DNA from: Eutrophocola sp964601805
Lineage (GTDB): Bacteria > Pseudomonadota > Gammaproteobacteria > Pseudomonadales > Pseudohongiellaceae
DNA length: 64,000 nt
NCBI GenBank assembly: GCA_964601805.1
Contig: CAZROW010000001.1
Span: 72,440-136,439, forward strand
Direction: 5' to 3'
How positions within the stretch are numbered: the first letter of the stretch is position 1; each line of letters begins with the position of its first letter. This document shows, piece by piece, positions 54,643-63,329 of this stretch. A program made the position numbers and the translations under genes. The notes beneath the pieces were generated by a model. That model searched no databases. It had not been told where the DNA came from and saw only the letters and a list, made by a program, of their open reading frames with translations.

Positions 54643-55734
54643 TCAGAATTCCGCGTACATCCGTCCCGGATTAAGAATATTCTCGGGATCAAAGGCCTGC
54701 TTCAGTTGCTTGTGCCAGGTCATGTGCAGAGGTGAAAGTGGCTGGAAGATGCTCTCTTGTGCCTGTGAATCAGGCCGCCTGAAGCGCGTGGCATGCCCAC
54801 CCTGGCTGGCCAGGCAGTCAAAGACCTGTTCAGGTGTCGCGTTGGTTTGCAGCCAATGCAGTGCACCGCCCCACTCCGTTATCCAGGGTTGATCTGGCGT
54901 TGCCAGCTCACTGACATCCGCCGTTGGAGCTGTCGATAAGCGCCAGGTATCTTTTTCAGCATCAAAACCCTTGAGTTCATGGTGGCGCAATGGCGGCCAG
55001 TAGGAATTGTCATCCTGGCGCTGCCATTCCACGAAGCTGTAATGTTTTTCCAGTTGGTCCTCCATGGAATCAATTTCCCGGCGACCAGCCGAAAAGCGCA
55101 CACGCAATGTTTGTCCGTCATGGACGCTGGCAGTCACCGGCATGCCCTGGCTGCGCAGGTTGTTGACCAGGGCAACGGATTTGGATCGACTGATCGCAAA
55201 GGCCACTGTCATCTCGGCAGCCGGAACGGGGATGACTTTCACGGTGGCTTCCAGAATAACGCCAAGGCACCCCAGGGCACCCACCATCAGGCGGGACACA
55301 TCATAGCCTGCGACATTTTTCATGACCTTGCCGCCAAATCTCAGTATCTCACCCTTGCCATTGAGAATGGTGCAGCCAAGTACCGTGTCCTGGACAGCAG
55401 CACGAAAAGGCCTGGACGGGCCGGACAAGCCGGCAGCGAGCATCCCGCCAAAGGTGGATTTGCCGTCAAAGTCCGGTGGTTCACAGGCGAGCATCTGGCC
55501 ATTGTTTGCCAGTGTGGATTCGATGTCCTGCAACGGGGTGCCGGCACGGGCGGTGATTACCAGTTCGGTGGGCGAGTATTCGGTTATGCCGGTGTGGGCA
55601 CTGGTCTGGAGTCGCTCATGATCGACCGGCCGGCCATAGAATTTTTTGCTGCGCCCGCCACAGATCGACAGGGGCGTTTGCTCGGTGGCTGCCTGGCGCA
55701 CCTGTTCCTGGAGAATGTGGGCACTGTCCTGCAT
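54643..55734 (-). CDS. glcE: Glycolate oxidase FAD-binding subunit GlcE
   Basis: I use the ATG at 55734 (363 residues); TTG at 55743 is an alternative that overlaps the glcD stop. The PCMH-type FAD domain has YSPTELVITARAGTPL, then LACEPPDF and GGMLAAGLSGPSRPF as in E. coli GlcE. VMKNVAGYDVSRLMVG is conserved. The C-terminal WGGALHWL and NPGRMYAEF also match. It works with GlcD and GlcF to oxidise glycolate to glyoxylate. Confidence 0.93.
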   Translation of the reverse strand: MQDSAHILQEQVRQAATEQTPLSICGGRSKKFYGRPVDHERLQTSAHTGITEYSPTELVITARAGTPLQDIESTLANNGQMLACEPPDFDGKSTFGGMLAAGLSGPSRPFRAAVQDTVLGCTILNGKGEILRFGGKVMKNVAGYDVSRLMVGALGCLGVILEATVKVIPVPAAEMTVAFAISRSKSVALVNNLRSQGMPVTASVHDGQTLRVRFSAGRREIDSMEDQLEKHYSFVEWQRQDDNSYWPPLRHHELKGFDAEKDTWRLSTAPTADVSELATPDQPWITEWGGALHWLQTNATPEQVFDCLASQGGHATRFRRPDSQAQESIFQPLSPLHMTWHKQLKQAFDPENILNPGRMYAEF

Positions 55735-55739
55735 GGTAT

Positions 55740-57209
55740 TCAACCCGGCTCTGCCTGGGACAACAGGCGATTGGGCACAAGATCCGCGGCCAGGGCCCGG
55801 TATTCCTGGCAGTGCTTGAGCAGTGGAATATTCTTGCCCGGATTAAGGACGTTTTCCGGATCCAGGGCCGTCTTGACCCGGTGGAACTGTTCAATCTCCT
55901 GGTCGTTGAATTGCAGCGGCATCTGGCGAATCTTCTCCAGCCCGACGCCGTGTTCACCGGTGATGGTGCCGCCGACCGCGATACATTTTTCCAGGATGCG
56001 CCCGCCCATGGTTTCCACCTGCTCCAGCTGGCCGGGGATATTGGCATCAAAAAGAATCAACGGGTGCAGGTTGCCATCACCGGCATGGAAAACATTGGCC
56101 ACCGGAAAACCGTACTCTTTTGACAGCGAATCGATGTAGTTAAGCACTTCGGCCAGCTTGCTTCGGGGGATAGTGCCGTCCATGCAGTAGTAATCCGGTG
56201 ACAGGCGACCCACCGCGGGAAAAGCGCTTTTGCGCCCTTTCCACATGAGCGCCCTTTCCGCGTCATCGGCGGCCACTTTCAGTGACGTCACCCCTGATTG
56301 CTTGAGCACCTGCCGGGTAACCTGCAACTGTTCTTCCACGTTAATCGAGGAACCGTCGATTTCAATCAGCAGGATCGCGGCGGCGTCACGGGGGTAGCCG
56401 GCATGAGCATAATCCTCGGCAGCACGAATGGCATTGTTGTCCATCATTTCCAGCCCGCCGGGAATAATCCCGGCCGCGATGATATTGCTCACGGCCTGCC
56501 CGGCAGTCTCAATGGCGTCAAAGGCTGCCAGCAGCACTTCGGTTTGCTGGGGCACGGGCAGCAGTTTCACGGTAATGCCCGTAACCACCATGAGCATACC
56601 CTCGGAGCCGATCACCAGCGACTGCAGATTAAAGCCTGCACTGTCCAGGCCGGCGCTGCCCACGGTGATGGCCTCACCCGCCGCGGTAAAGCCTTCCAGT
56701 GAAATAATGTTGTGCACCGTCAGGCCGTATTTCAGGCAGTGCACGCCTCCGGCGTTTTCGGCAATATTCCCGCCAATGGAGCAGGCAATTTGCGAGGACG
56801 GATCAGGGGCATAAAACAGGCCGTGTGCGACGGCGGCTTCCGAGATGGCCAGGTTCCGGACACCCGGCTGTACTTTGGCTGTCAGTGATGCGGTATCAAT
56901 CTCCAGGATTCGGTTCATGCGGGTCAGTACAAGGAGTACACCCTGCGGATGAGGCTTGGCGCCGGCGGACAATCCGGTGCCGGCACCACGGGTCACCAGG
57001 GGAATGTGCTGGTCATGGCAGAGCCTGATGATGGCCTGGACCTCCTCGGACGTTCCGGGCAATACCGCGACCAGTGGCAGCTCCCGGTAGACGGACAGCC
57101 CGTCACATTCAAAGGGTTTAAGCTGTTCCCTGGTGGACAGGATATATTGTGCCTCCAGGATGCCCTGCAGTTGCGGCAGAAGAGTTTCCAGGCTGACCGG
57201 TTCAGCCAT
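55740..57209 (-). CDS. glcD: Glycolate oxidase catalytic flavoprotein subunit GlcD
   Basis: The ATG at 57209 (MAEPVSLETLLPQLQ) gives 489 residues; a longer in-frame start would lie inside pdxJ. FAD-binding segments are PLVTRGAGTGLSAGAKP, SIGGNIAENAGGVHCLKYG and VFHAGDGNLHPLILFD. The C-terminal GEHGVGLEKIRQM is typical. It overlaps the end of pdxJ by eight bases (ATGGCTGA), so pdxJ and glcDEF are translationally linked. Combination of vitamin B6 synthesis with glycolate oxidation is unusual as an operon. Confidence 0.94.
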   Translation of the reverse strand: MAEPVSLETLLPQLQGILEAQYILSTREQLKPFECDGLSVYRELPLVAVLPGTSEEVQAIIRLCHDQHIPLVTRGAGTGLSAGAKPHPQGVLLVLTRMNRILEIDTASLTAKVQPGVRNLAISEAAVAHGLFYAPDPSSQIACSIGGNIAENAGGVHCLKYGLTVHNIISLEGFTAAGEAITVGSAGLDSAGFNLQSLVIGSEGMLMVVTGITVKLLPVPQQTEVLLAAFDAIETAGQAVSNIIAAGIIPGGLEMMDNNAIRAAEDYAHAGYPRDAAAILLIEIDGSSINVEEQLQVTRQVLKQSGVTSLKVAADDAERALMWKGRKSAFPAVGRLSPDYYCMDGTIPRSKLAEVLNYIDSLSKEYGFPVANVFHAGDGNLHPLILFDANIPGQLEQVETMGGRILEKCIAVGGTITGEHGVGLEKIRQMPLQFNDQEIEQFHRVKTALDPENVLNPGKNIPLLKHCQEYRALAADLVPNRLLSQAEPG

Positions 57210-57930
57210 GACAGAGTTCCAGGTAGCGTTTGACGACCTGCGCCATGCCCTGTTCGATGCACTCAACGGTCAGGGCATGACCAATGGAAACCTCGAGAAT
57301 GTTCGGGATGGTGAGAAAGTCGGCCAGGTTGTCCAGGTCCAGGTCGTGCCCGGCATTAAGCCCCAGGCCCGCCTGTGTGGCCAGTTGCGCGGTTTCTCTA
57401 AAACCGGCCAGCACCGCCTCCTGTTCCGGAGTCCCCCAGGCCTCGGCATAGGATTCGGTGTACAGCTCGATACGGTCACTGCCAGCCTCTGCTGCCGGGG
57501 CAATCTGTTTCGGGTCGGGATCCAGGAACACGGCGGTCCTGACTCCCCATGCCTTGATCCGGCCGATGACATCGGCAACAAGCTCACCCTGCTGGCTGAA
57601 ATCCCAGCCATGGTCAGAAGTCAGCTGGTTATCGGCATCCGGCACCAGGGTGCACTGGTCGGGGCGCACTGCCTCGATAATCTCCAGGAAGTCCTCGTTG
57701 GGATAACCCTCGATATTGAATTCCACGGCTTCAAAGTCCTTGAGAAACACGCCCAGCTCGTAGGCATCGGCATACTTGATATGGCGCTCATCCGGACGCG
57801 GATGAATGGTGATTCCCTGCACCCCCAGGTCGATGAATTTGCGGGCAAAGGTCAGTACGTTGGGATAATCACGACCGCGGGAATTTCTCAGCAGCGCGAT
57901 CTTGTTGAGGTTGACGCTCAGGACAGTCAT
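57202..57930 (-). CDS. pdxJ: Pyridoxine 5'-phosphate synthase
   Basis: PdxJ condenses 1-deoxyxylulose 5-phosphate with 3-amino-2-oxopropyl phosphate to pyridoxine phosphate. The 242-residue TIM barrel begins VLSVNLNKIALLRNSRG and contains GITIHPRPDERHI, EFNIEGYP, TLVPD, IELYTESYA and LNAGHDLDLDN. IGHALTVECIEQGM closes the phosphate site. It leads the glcDEF genes by overlap. Confidence 0.95.
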   Translation of the reverse strand: MTVLSVNLNKIALLRNSRGRDYPNVLTFARKFIDLGVQGITIHPRPDERHIKYADAYELGVFLKDFEAVEFNIEGYPNEDFLEIIEAVRPDQCTLVPDADNQLTSDHGWDFSQQGELVADVIGRIKAWGVRTAVFLDPDPKQIAPAAEAGSDRIELYTESYAEAWGTPEQEAVLAGFRETAQLATQAGLGLNAGHDLDLDNLADFLTIPNILEVSIGHALTVECIEQGMAQVVKRYLELCHG

Positions 57931-57966
57931 TACAGCATGGTCAGTAGCAAATGGTTGATCCGCTTA

Positions 57967-58383
57967 TTATAGCTGGATCGGTGGTCGCTTACCTTTCTTT
58001 CGCAGCCAGTTCACCGAACGCAGCACCGATTCCTGGCGAACAAACCAGCGCTGCAGGCGGTACTTGCCGGGGAAGTCGATCAGGATGATGCCCAGCAGAA
58101 TGGTCAGCAGGCCCTGCCCCGGCAACACGAGCAGCAGGATGCCCAGCAGCAGGAAAAACACGCCCAGCAGGTTCTTGCTGACCAGGATGACCGCCTGGAT
58201 GACGGGATGCTGCATACTGCCCAACAGGGAATGCCGCTTATCCTCGTGAAAATAGTCTTCCGGAATTTGCAGGATCAGCCAGGGAATAACGATGAGCGTC
58301 ACCAGGAAGAAGAACAGCGAAAACAGGCCCATGTACAACAGCAGCGTATCGTTGTTCCATAAAGCTTTCAGGGTATCGACCAT
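57967..58383 (-). CDS. PGPGW-family small membrane protein
   Basis: The ATG at 58383 (MVDTLKALWNND) gives 138 residues; the longer frame runs through a palindromic repeat and is unlikely. Three TM segments are visible, and the motif LPGQGLLTILLGIILIDFPGK corresponds to the PGPGW transmembrane family of unknown function. RRLERWLA-like basic residues end it (YRLQRWFVRQESVLRSVNWLRKK). It is about 35 bases upstream of pdxJ on the same strand. Confidence 0.75.
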   Translation of the reverse strand: MVDTLKALWNNDTLLLYMGLFSLFFFLVTLIVIPWLILQIPEDYFHEDKRHSLLGSMQHPVIQAVILVSKNLLGVFFLLLGILLLVLPGQGLLTILLGIILIDFPGKYRLQRWFVRQESVLRSVNWLRKKGKRPPIQL

Positions 58384-58451
58384 GGCGAAATTGTAGGGGG
58401 TTATGCACCGTACAGCCAGCTCCGTGGCTCCTGATATGTGGCGTGACTGTA

Positions 58452-58487
58452 GGTCGGCATAGGGCAAAGCCCGTTTGCCGACATGTC
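58452..58487 (+). repeat. Extragenic palindrome family B, copy 1
   Basis: GGTCGGCATAGGGCAAAGCC followed by CGTTTGCCGACATGTC. Imperfect palindrome with GTCGGCA/TGCCGAC ends. Copy 2 lies inverted 19 bases away; copy 3 is at 59922. Confidence 0.72.
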
Positions 58488-58506
58488 GGCAGCACCGGTT
58501 TTATCA

Positions 58507-58543
58507 ATGTCGGCAAACGGCCCGTTGTGCCTATGCCGACCTC
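58507..58543 (-). repeat. Extragenic palindrome family B, copy 2 (inverted)
   Basis: The reverse complement reads GGTCGGCATAGGCACAAC, then GGGCCGTTTGCCGACAT, like copy 1. Copies 1 and 2 together can fold into a large hairpin between the divergent genes. Confidence 0.72.
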
Positions 58544-58662
58544 CATGGGGATATATTCCAGCACCAGAACCAGAACTCCCCCCTGCCCGGTATCATACTG
58601 CTTAAAATGCCCTGAACACCCTGTTACCCTGTAAGCTGTAACGGCAAGCACACCTGAGGATT

Positions 58663-59537
58663 ATGAAACTGTTTTCAAAACGGCGTTTTCGGGCAGAAAA
58701 CTTTGTCCAGTACATCAACAGGCGCCTGTCCTTTTTCCTCAAGTTCAGCCTGGCGGTTGGTGCCGTGCTGATGCTCCTGCAGGGACGCTACCAGGCCATG
58801 GCGGAAATCCTGGTCATCCTCTTTATTACCTTTTTACCCCTCATCCTGGGCAATCGTTTTGCTGTCCGGATACCCCACGGTTTTGAAACCCTGGCGGTGA
58901 TCTTTCTTTACATGTCCCTGTTCCTGGGAGAGTTCAGTGGCTACTACACTCGCTTCTGGTGGTGGGACATGGTCCTGCACAGTGGCTCGGCCTTCATCCT
59001 GGGCATCCTAGGCTTTCTGCTGGTGTATGTCCTGAATGAAAAGAAAGAGGTCAATCTCGACCTGAGTCCCCGCTTCATTGCCCTNNNNNNNNNNNNNNNN
59101 NNNNNNNNNNNNNNNNNNNNNNNNNNNNNNNNNNNNNNNNNNNNNNNNNNNNNNNNNNNNNNNNNNNNNNNNNNNNNNNNNNNNTCCTGAATGAAAAGAA
59201 AGAGGTCAATCTCGACCTGAGTCCCCGCTTCATTGCCCTGTTTGCCTTCCTGTTTGCCATTGGTATCGGCACCCTGTGGGAAATCTTTGAATTTTTCATG
59301 GACCAGGTGTTTGGCCTCAATATGCAGAAAAGCGGCCTGGTGGATACCATGTGGGACCTGATCGTTGATGTGGTTGGTGCAGGGGTTATCTCTATCCTGG
59401 GCCTGGGCTATATCAAGACCCGGGAAACCGACTCCTTCCTGGAGCGCATGATCGAGGAATTCATTCGCAAGAATCCCCACCTGTTTGAGGATATTGAGCG
59501 AGATGTGACGTCAAATTCAGGCGACACGAAATCCTAG
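58663..59537 (+). CDS. DUF2238/YjdF-like membrane protein, interrupted by a false assembly gap
   Basis: Merging the identical 55-base copies (59030-59084 and 59185-59239) restores one frame of 239 residues. About six TM helices are predicted. The signatures WWWDMVLHSGSAF and IGTLWEIFEFFMDQ, then GLVDTMWDLIVDVVGAG, match the DUF2238 family of unknown function. The acidic C-terminus (FLERMIEEFIRKNPHLFEDIE) is cytoplasmic. It diverges from the PGPGW gene across a palindrome pair. Confidence 0.8.
59085..59184. other. False assembly gap flanked by 55-bp identical copies
   Basis: 100 N between identical 55-base sequences (59030-59084, 59185-59239). Collapsing the copies restores the DUF2238-like frame. 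Confidence 0.93.
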
Positions 59538-59634
59538 TCTATGCGACTGGATTACATACAGGGAAAGAATGTAAAAAAGGAAAAAGGGATTAAGGGAAAA
59601 AGGGAAAAAGCTTAGCGCAACGGGCTGGATAGAC

Positions 59635-59784
59635 TTAGCCTGCGTTATTCAGGGCCAGCATGGCTACATTGACCAGGATCATCACCACGAAGACACCAAT
59701 GAGCAGCGGGTACACTTTTGACCGCTGCCGTGCCTGGCCGGAGACCAGTTCTTTGCGCTTTTCGAGGTATTCGTTGTTATCCAT
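59635..59784 (-). CDS. 49-residue single-TM protein
   Basis: A short frame: MDNNEYLEKRKELVSGQARQ, then a basic stretch, a TM helix (LLIGVFVVMILVNVAMLAL) and stop. The charged cytoplasmic N-terminus and single hydrophobic segment are those of real small membrane proteins. Codon use matches the chromosome. Ribosome-site support is weak. Unknown function; it faces the DUF2238-like gene. Confidence 0.6.
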   Translation of the reverse strand: MDNNEYLEKRKELVSGQARQRSKVYPLLIGVFVVMILVNVAMLALNNAG

Positions 59785-59921
59785 AAGAGATAGGATAATC
59801 TTTTTTTGCCAACTTGTTAATCTTTAAGCGATTTAAGGATGGCGGCAATGTCACCTGTTTCACGTTTTCAGGGTGCTGGATAACAAAAATCCGCTATATT
59901 CGTCCTTCATCGCACTTGTCG

Positions 59922-59953
59922 GTCGGCATAGGCACCTGGGGCCGTTTGCCGAC
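59922..59953 (+). repeat. Extragenic palindrome family B, copy 3
   Basis: GTCGGCATAGGCACCTGGGG followed by CCGTTTGCCGAC. CTTGTCGG (from 59916) and CCGACAAG (to 59956) extend the stem here. It shares its ends with the two copies at 58452-58543. Confidence 0.72.
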
Positions 59954-59973
59954 AAGAATCCTTCACCAAAATG

Positions 59974-60016
59974 AAAAACCGCCCAAACCGAAGATATTCC
60001 CCCGGCCGGGCGGCTT
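59974..60016 (-). terminator. Terminator of the metallo-hydrolase gene
   Basis: On the minus strand CCGCCC and GGGCGG pair across a loop of about 23 bases, and TTTTTC follows. Confidence 0.6.
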
Positions 60017-60072
60017 TCTCAGTAATCCCGGACTACTTAAACCGGGCCCCTCCATCCCCCAAGATGATCGTT

Positions 60073-61554
60073 TTATTCGTCGGCAATGGTTGCCACGAGG
60101 TCGCTGCGGGACTGATCGACATTCGCCGCATGCACCGCTTCATAGCGCTCAAACTGCACGTCATTATCCACCACGTAGTGGGCCAGTACCTTCACAAACG
60201 GGTTGGCTTCCGCACCACCCATCGGCAGGGTAAAGTCCGCCTGGAACATCAGGCCCTGCTCTGGCAACACGGCCACCAGCATACCGTCGGTGTGCAGGGT
60301 GGGCACCGGGTGTAACTCGATGCGGTTGCTGCCGTCTTCAAAAATACCAACCCCTTCCACACCCATGACCTCGGCATTGAGCGGATCTTCGCCGAGCAGT
60401 GTGCGGGGTGTATTCAACGCCGTATCCAGGTAATCAACGTTGTTGATGTGCGTGACCAGGGTAGCGCCTTCACGCATGAAGGGCACCAGGCCAGCAGTAT
60501 GGTCGGAATGTGGATGCGAGTTGATGATATAGCGTATTTCCTTGTCAGAAATATTGTTGCGGATCTGTTCGATGATCTGCTCACCACGGGATTCCGACTG
60601 ACCGGACTCAAATACCACCAGGTAGTCTTCGAACTCCAGGACGAGGGATACATACCCCCCATTGATAAGCCAGGCGCCCTCGCCCACGGCTTCAGTCAGG
60701 TCAGCCGGCGGCTCACCACCTGCGCCCGGACCACCACCAAAACCACCGCCACGGGATTCAGGCGGGACCATCAACTGTTCAAGATTGGTCGGGTTGGCAG
60801 ACGCAGTGCTGACATTCACGCCAAAGACGCCACCATTGTAACGCTGCTGCTCCATGCTCAGCGGTACCATCAGGCCGTTGTAGCTCATGTAGTTGTCAAA
60901 CACTTCCGCCACGTGCATGTCACCCATCAGGGCATCTTCCACCCAGGTCTCGGTCATCACCACCAGGTTGTCTTCATTGACGTAACCATTGACCGTGTAA
61001 TTCATGCCTGAAGGCGATGTCATGGAATCCGGTGACTGGAAGCTGAATTTCGTGTAACTCTCCCCGTCCATTTCCTCGGTGCTGCTTTCGGTGCCGTACA
61101 TCTGCGCCCCTTTCACAAAGCCCCAGGGCGTCAGCCAGATTTCCATCTGCTGGCGCCAGGATTCGGTATCGGCCGGCACATTGAGGACATGGGTACCGGC
61201 TACAGGTGGTTCAAGAAAGAGGTTCGAGGCAAAGGTATCCCCTTTACCCAGCATGGCTGGCTCTGTCAGGTCGATAGCCTGGGTCCAGTTGGTGATCTGG
61301 TCCCGCTCAGGCCAGGGTGGGTTAGCTGTGCGCGTCTGCTGGAAACTGTTGCGAATACGCCAGGCGGTCCCGGTCAACATGACCGAATCCACTCCGTCAA
61401 GACCCATGGCAGTGGCCACATCGTCGATGGATGGCCCCATGTCCGTCATATCAGAACCTGAATCCAGTGCGGTTTCCATGGTCTCCTGCTCACCGGAACA
61501 GGCCACCAGGCCGCCGGTAATCAGGACAAGAAATAGTAGTGAGCGTTGAATCAT
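60073..61554 (-). CDS. Lipoprotein MBL-fold metallo-hydrolase
   Basis: The 493-residue protein has a lipoprotein signal ending LVACSGEQE (lipidated Cys about 19). Residues about 50-290 are a variable domain without recognised catalytic motifs, with a glycine-rich segment (GGGFGGGPGAGGEPP). The C-terminal half is a metallo-beta-lactamase fold with INSHPHSDHTAGL (HxHxDH), typical of the SoxH/quinoprotein-relay-type family. Residues LVTHINN and HPVPTLHTDG provide further metal-site candidates. It is probably an envelope hydrolase of unknown substrate, transcribed alone. Confidence 0.82.
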   Translation of the reverse strand: MIQRSLLFLVLITGGLVACSGEQETMETALDSGSDMTDMGPSIDDVATAMGLDGVDSVMLTGTAWRIRNSFQQTRTANPPWPERDQITNWTQAIDLTEPAMLGKGDTFASNLFLEPPVAGTHVLNVPADTESWRQQMEIWLTPWGFVKGAQMYGTESSTEEMDGESYTKFSFQSPDSMTSPSGMNYTVNGYVNEDNLVVMTETWVEDALMGDMHVAEVFDNYMSYNGLMVPLSMEQQRYNGGVFGVNVSTASANPTNLEQLMVPPESRGGGFGGGPGAGGEPPADLTEAVGEGAWLINGGYVSLVLEFEDYLVVFESGQSESRGEQIIEQIRNNISDKEIRYIINSHPHSDHTAGLVPFMREGATLVTHINNVDYLDTALNTPRTLLGEDPLNAEVMGVEGVGIFEDGSNRIELHPVPTLHTDGMLVAVLPEQGLMFQADFTLPMGGAEANPFVKVLAHYVVDNDVQFERYEAVHAANVDQSRSDLVATIADE

Positions 61555-61773
61555 GTGTGTTCCCCAAGTCCAGTTGTGATCGATTTGCTATCGGTTAACC
61601 AGCGTATCAAGTGCATTCTTTTATTATTCAGGCACTTATTGATGGCTAGAGTATAGGGTTAATGGGAGTTGGGGGGCAAGTTTGGTGTTGATAGGCTACT
61701 TATTAGCACTACCGGGTTTACTTTAGGGATTCGATTATAAGAATTTTGTTTCACAAATTTTGTGGTTGTTGAG

Positions 61774-61803
61774 TATCCGCTTTCGGCCAGAAGCAGACAT
61801 TAA
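61774..61803 (-). repeat. Array palindrome R1
   Basis: On the minus strand AATGTCTGCTTCTGGCCGAA, then AGCGGATA. It starts at the stop codon of the gene at 61800-62261. Arms TCTGCTT and AAGCGGA are complementary with one mismatch. Confidence 0.7.
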
Positions 61804-62261
61804 TTTTCATTTTCAATGTAATCGATTAGATACTTTTCGTATTCTTCATCGCCAAAGAATGGAACCATAGAACGATTTTCCGCCTGTCTCAAATAAAAGC
61901 TTACAGGGGCTAGTGCTGATTGTAATTTTTCCTCATCAATTACTTTATTTTGATATTGAATAAAAGCCAGCTGGCCAATTCTGACTGAAGCTCTTAGATA
62001 GGGATTAAGTAAACTTTTTTCCTCATCGGATAATATCTCGTCTCCTCTGAATACTTTTACTTCAACGGCCCTTAAATTCGGATTTTCAATCTGCATCCTG
62101 TTTAAAACCATCATCTCGGTAACAAGATCCTGAAAGGCGTTAATCTCGGCAATTTTGGAGTTATCATTGATTTCCAGGCCGACGAAAATCAATGAAGCTA
62201 TTATTCCTATTCCGCCGAAAATTTCAGCAATGAGGGCATATTCTTGTAATTTTTCTTTCAT
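61800..62261 (-). CDS. Small TM-anchored protein, array member 1
   Basis: The 153-residue protein starts MKEKLQEYALIAEIFGGIGI and its TM helix runs to about residue 30 (IIASLIFVGLEIN). The rest is an alpha-helical, charged cytoplasmic or periplasmic domain. Its first 30 residues are nearly the same as those of array member 3 (62773-63237), and the rest is diverged. Lower GC than the chromosome. Family unknown to me. Palindrome R1 begins directly at its stop codon. Confidence 0.7.
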   Translation of the reverse strand: MKEKLQEYALIAEIFGGIGIIASLIFVGLEINDNSKIAEINAFQDLVTEMMVLNRMQIENPNLRAVEVKVFRGDEILSDEEKSLLNPYLRASVRIGQLAFIQYQNKVIDEEKLQSALAPVSFYLRQAENRSMVPFFGDEEYEKYLIDYIENEN

Positions 62262-62269
62262 GTTTTAGT

Positions 62270-62297
62270 CAGGTTTCGGCCAAAAGCAGTCGCTTAT
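62270..62297 (-). repeat. Array palindrome R2
   Basis: On the minus strand GCGACTGCTTTTGGCCGAAA, then CCTGACT. It begins immediately after the stop of array gene 2 and ends a few bases before the ATG of array gene 1. Confidence 0.65.
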
Positions 62298-62731
62298 CTG
62301 AAGCTTTCAACCCAGGTTATAAACTTCCCAGAAAAACGGTTTTTCCTTGCTTCCCATGCCGTGACCAGACTGGGATAGGTATCCAGGTTCTCTTTCATAG
62401 AAGTCTGCGTCTGGAATAACTCGTCTTCGGGGTACAAATTGAAAGCCATATACCAAGCGCTCATGGCGCGCATCCAGAATCCATATGCACGAATCGATTC
62501 AACTTCAGAAAGTTCCTCATGCTGGCGATCCTTGAGAAGGATTTCTGCTATTTCATTGTTTACAGCAATATCCCCATAAATATCAGTCGCAAATCCAGTT
62601 GCTGCCATCCTGGTTTCAGCAAGCATCAATTCATTATTTTGGTTTACTTCGACCACCAAAAAAAATATTCCAGCTATTACGCCTACATTGGCAGCAAGCA
62701 TTAACCATTTGTTGAGGCTGTCAAGATTCAT
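62294..62731 (-). CDS. Small TM-anchored protein, array member 2
   Basis: The 145-residue protein begins MNLDSLNKWLMLAANVGVIA, with the TM helix GVIAGIFFLVVEVN followed by QNNELMLAE, echoing the QNHEMMRAQ that follows the TM of member 3. The rest is helical and charged with several Trp/Tyr (FWMRAMSAWYMAFNLY). It is a diverged relative of members 1 and 3. GGAAC in palindrome R3 lies six bases before its ATG and may serve as ribosome site. Confidence 0.7.
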   Translation of the reverse strand: MNLDSLNKWLMLAANVGVIAGIFFLVVEVNQNNELMLAETRMAATGFATDIYGDIAVNNEIAEILLKDRQHEELSEVESIRAYGFWMRAMSAWYMAFNLYPEDELFQTQTSMKENLDTYPSLVTAWEARKNRFSGKFITWVESFR

Positions 62732-62737
62732 TTTTGT

Positions 62738-62766
62738 TCCGGCTTCGGCCAGAAGCAGTCATTAAT
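62738..62766 (-). repeat. Array palindrome R3
   Basis: On the minus strand TTAATGACTGCTTCTGGCCG, then AAGCCGGAAC. It sits between array genes 3 and 2. Confidence 0.65.
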
Positions 62767-62772
62767 TATTCT

Positions 62773-63237
62773 TTAGCAAGGTGTTTCCATAATAGAAAAG
62801 ACATAGTTTCTAAAATCTACAGAGAAAGCATATGGATTACGACAAAACGAAGCTTTAGCCCTGGGCGAATTAAAAACGCTTTTCCACGCTACTGTTTCAA
62901 CTTCGAATTCTTTTTCATCAAACAACCCCATTTTGTACTGGTAATACATATTTTCATACATTCTGAATGAGGCCGACATCCATAAACCTACTCTCAATTT
63001 TTCATTATCTGTAAGCAACTCCAAACTGGCTTCATTATCAAAAAGATCCGGCCTCTCACTTTGAGACATGTTCCACAATCGTTCCGATAAAGTCGTGGCA
63101 ATGTCGTTACGAATCTGCGCCCGCATCATCTCGTGGTTTTGATTGATTTGAACACCAACAAAAATCAACGATGCAATAATCGCAACACCACCTACGATTT
63201 CGGCAATGAGAGCAAATTTTTGTAGCTTTTCCTTCAC
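62773..63237 (-). CDS. Small TM-anchored protein, array member 3
   Basis: A 154-residue protein starting at GTG with GGAGG eight bases upstream. The N-terminus MKEKLQKFALIAEIVGGVAI and IIASLIFVGVQINQN repeat those of member 1. The body has aromatic helices (GLWMSASFRMYENMYYQYKM) and a SVFNSPRA segment. GC content is low. No enzymatic motif is recognised. It is the first gene of the three-gene minus-strand array and is preceded by palindromes R4 and R5. Confidence 0.7.
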   Translation of the reverse strand: MKEKLQKFALIAEIVGGVAIIASLIFVGVQINQNHEMMRAQIRNDIATTLSERLWNMSQSERPDLFDNEASLELLTDNEKLRVGLWMSASFRMYENMYYQYKMGLFDEKEFEVETVAWKSVFNSPRAKASFCRNPYAFSVDFRNYVFSIMETPC

Positions 63238-63275
63238 AGCAATCCCCTCCGAAAGCCATAAAGTGCGGAAATTCG

Positions 63276-63299
63276 ATCTGTTTTACCCCAAAAGCAGAC
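63276..63299 (-). repeat. Array palindrome R4
   Basis: TCTGTTTTACCCCAAAAGCA then GACC on the plus strand; arms TCTG(C)TTTT/AAAAGCAGA. Upstream of array gene 3. Confidence 0.6.
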
Positions 63300-63329
63300 C
63301 TTTTAATAGTCTGGACCGGAATGTCCGCT

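Noticed and set aside
54979..56139. A 386-codon plus-strand frame across glcE and glcD
   Set aside because: Shadow frame of GC-rich codons; both glc genes on the other strand are strongly supported.
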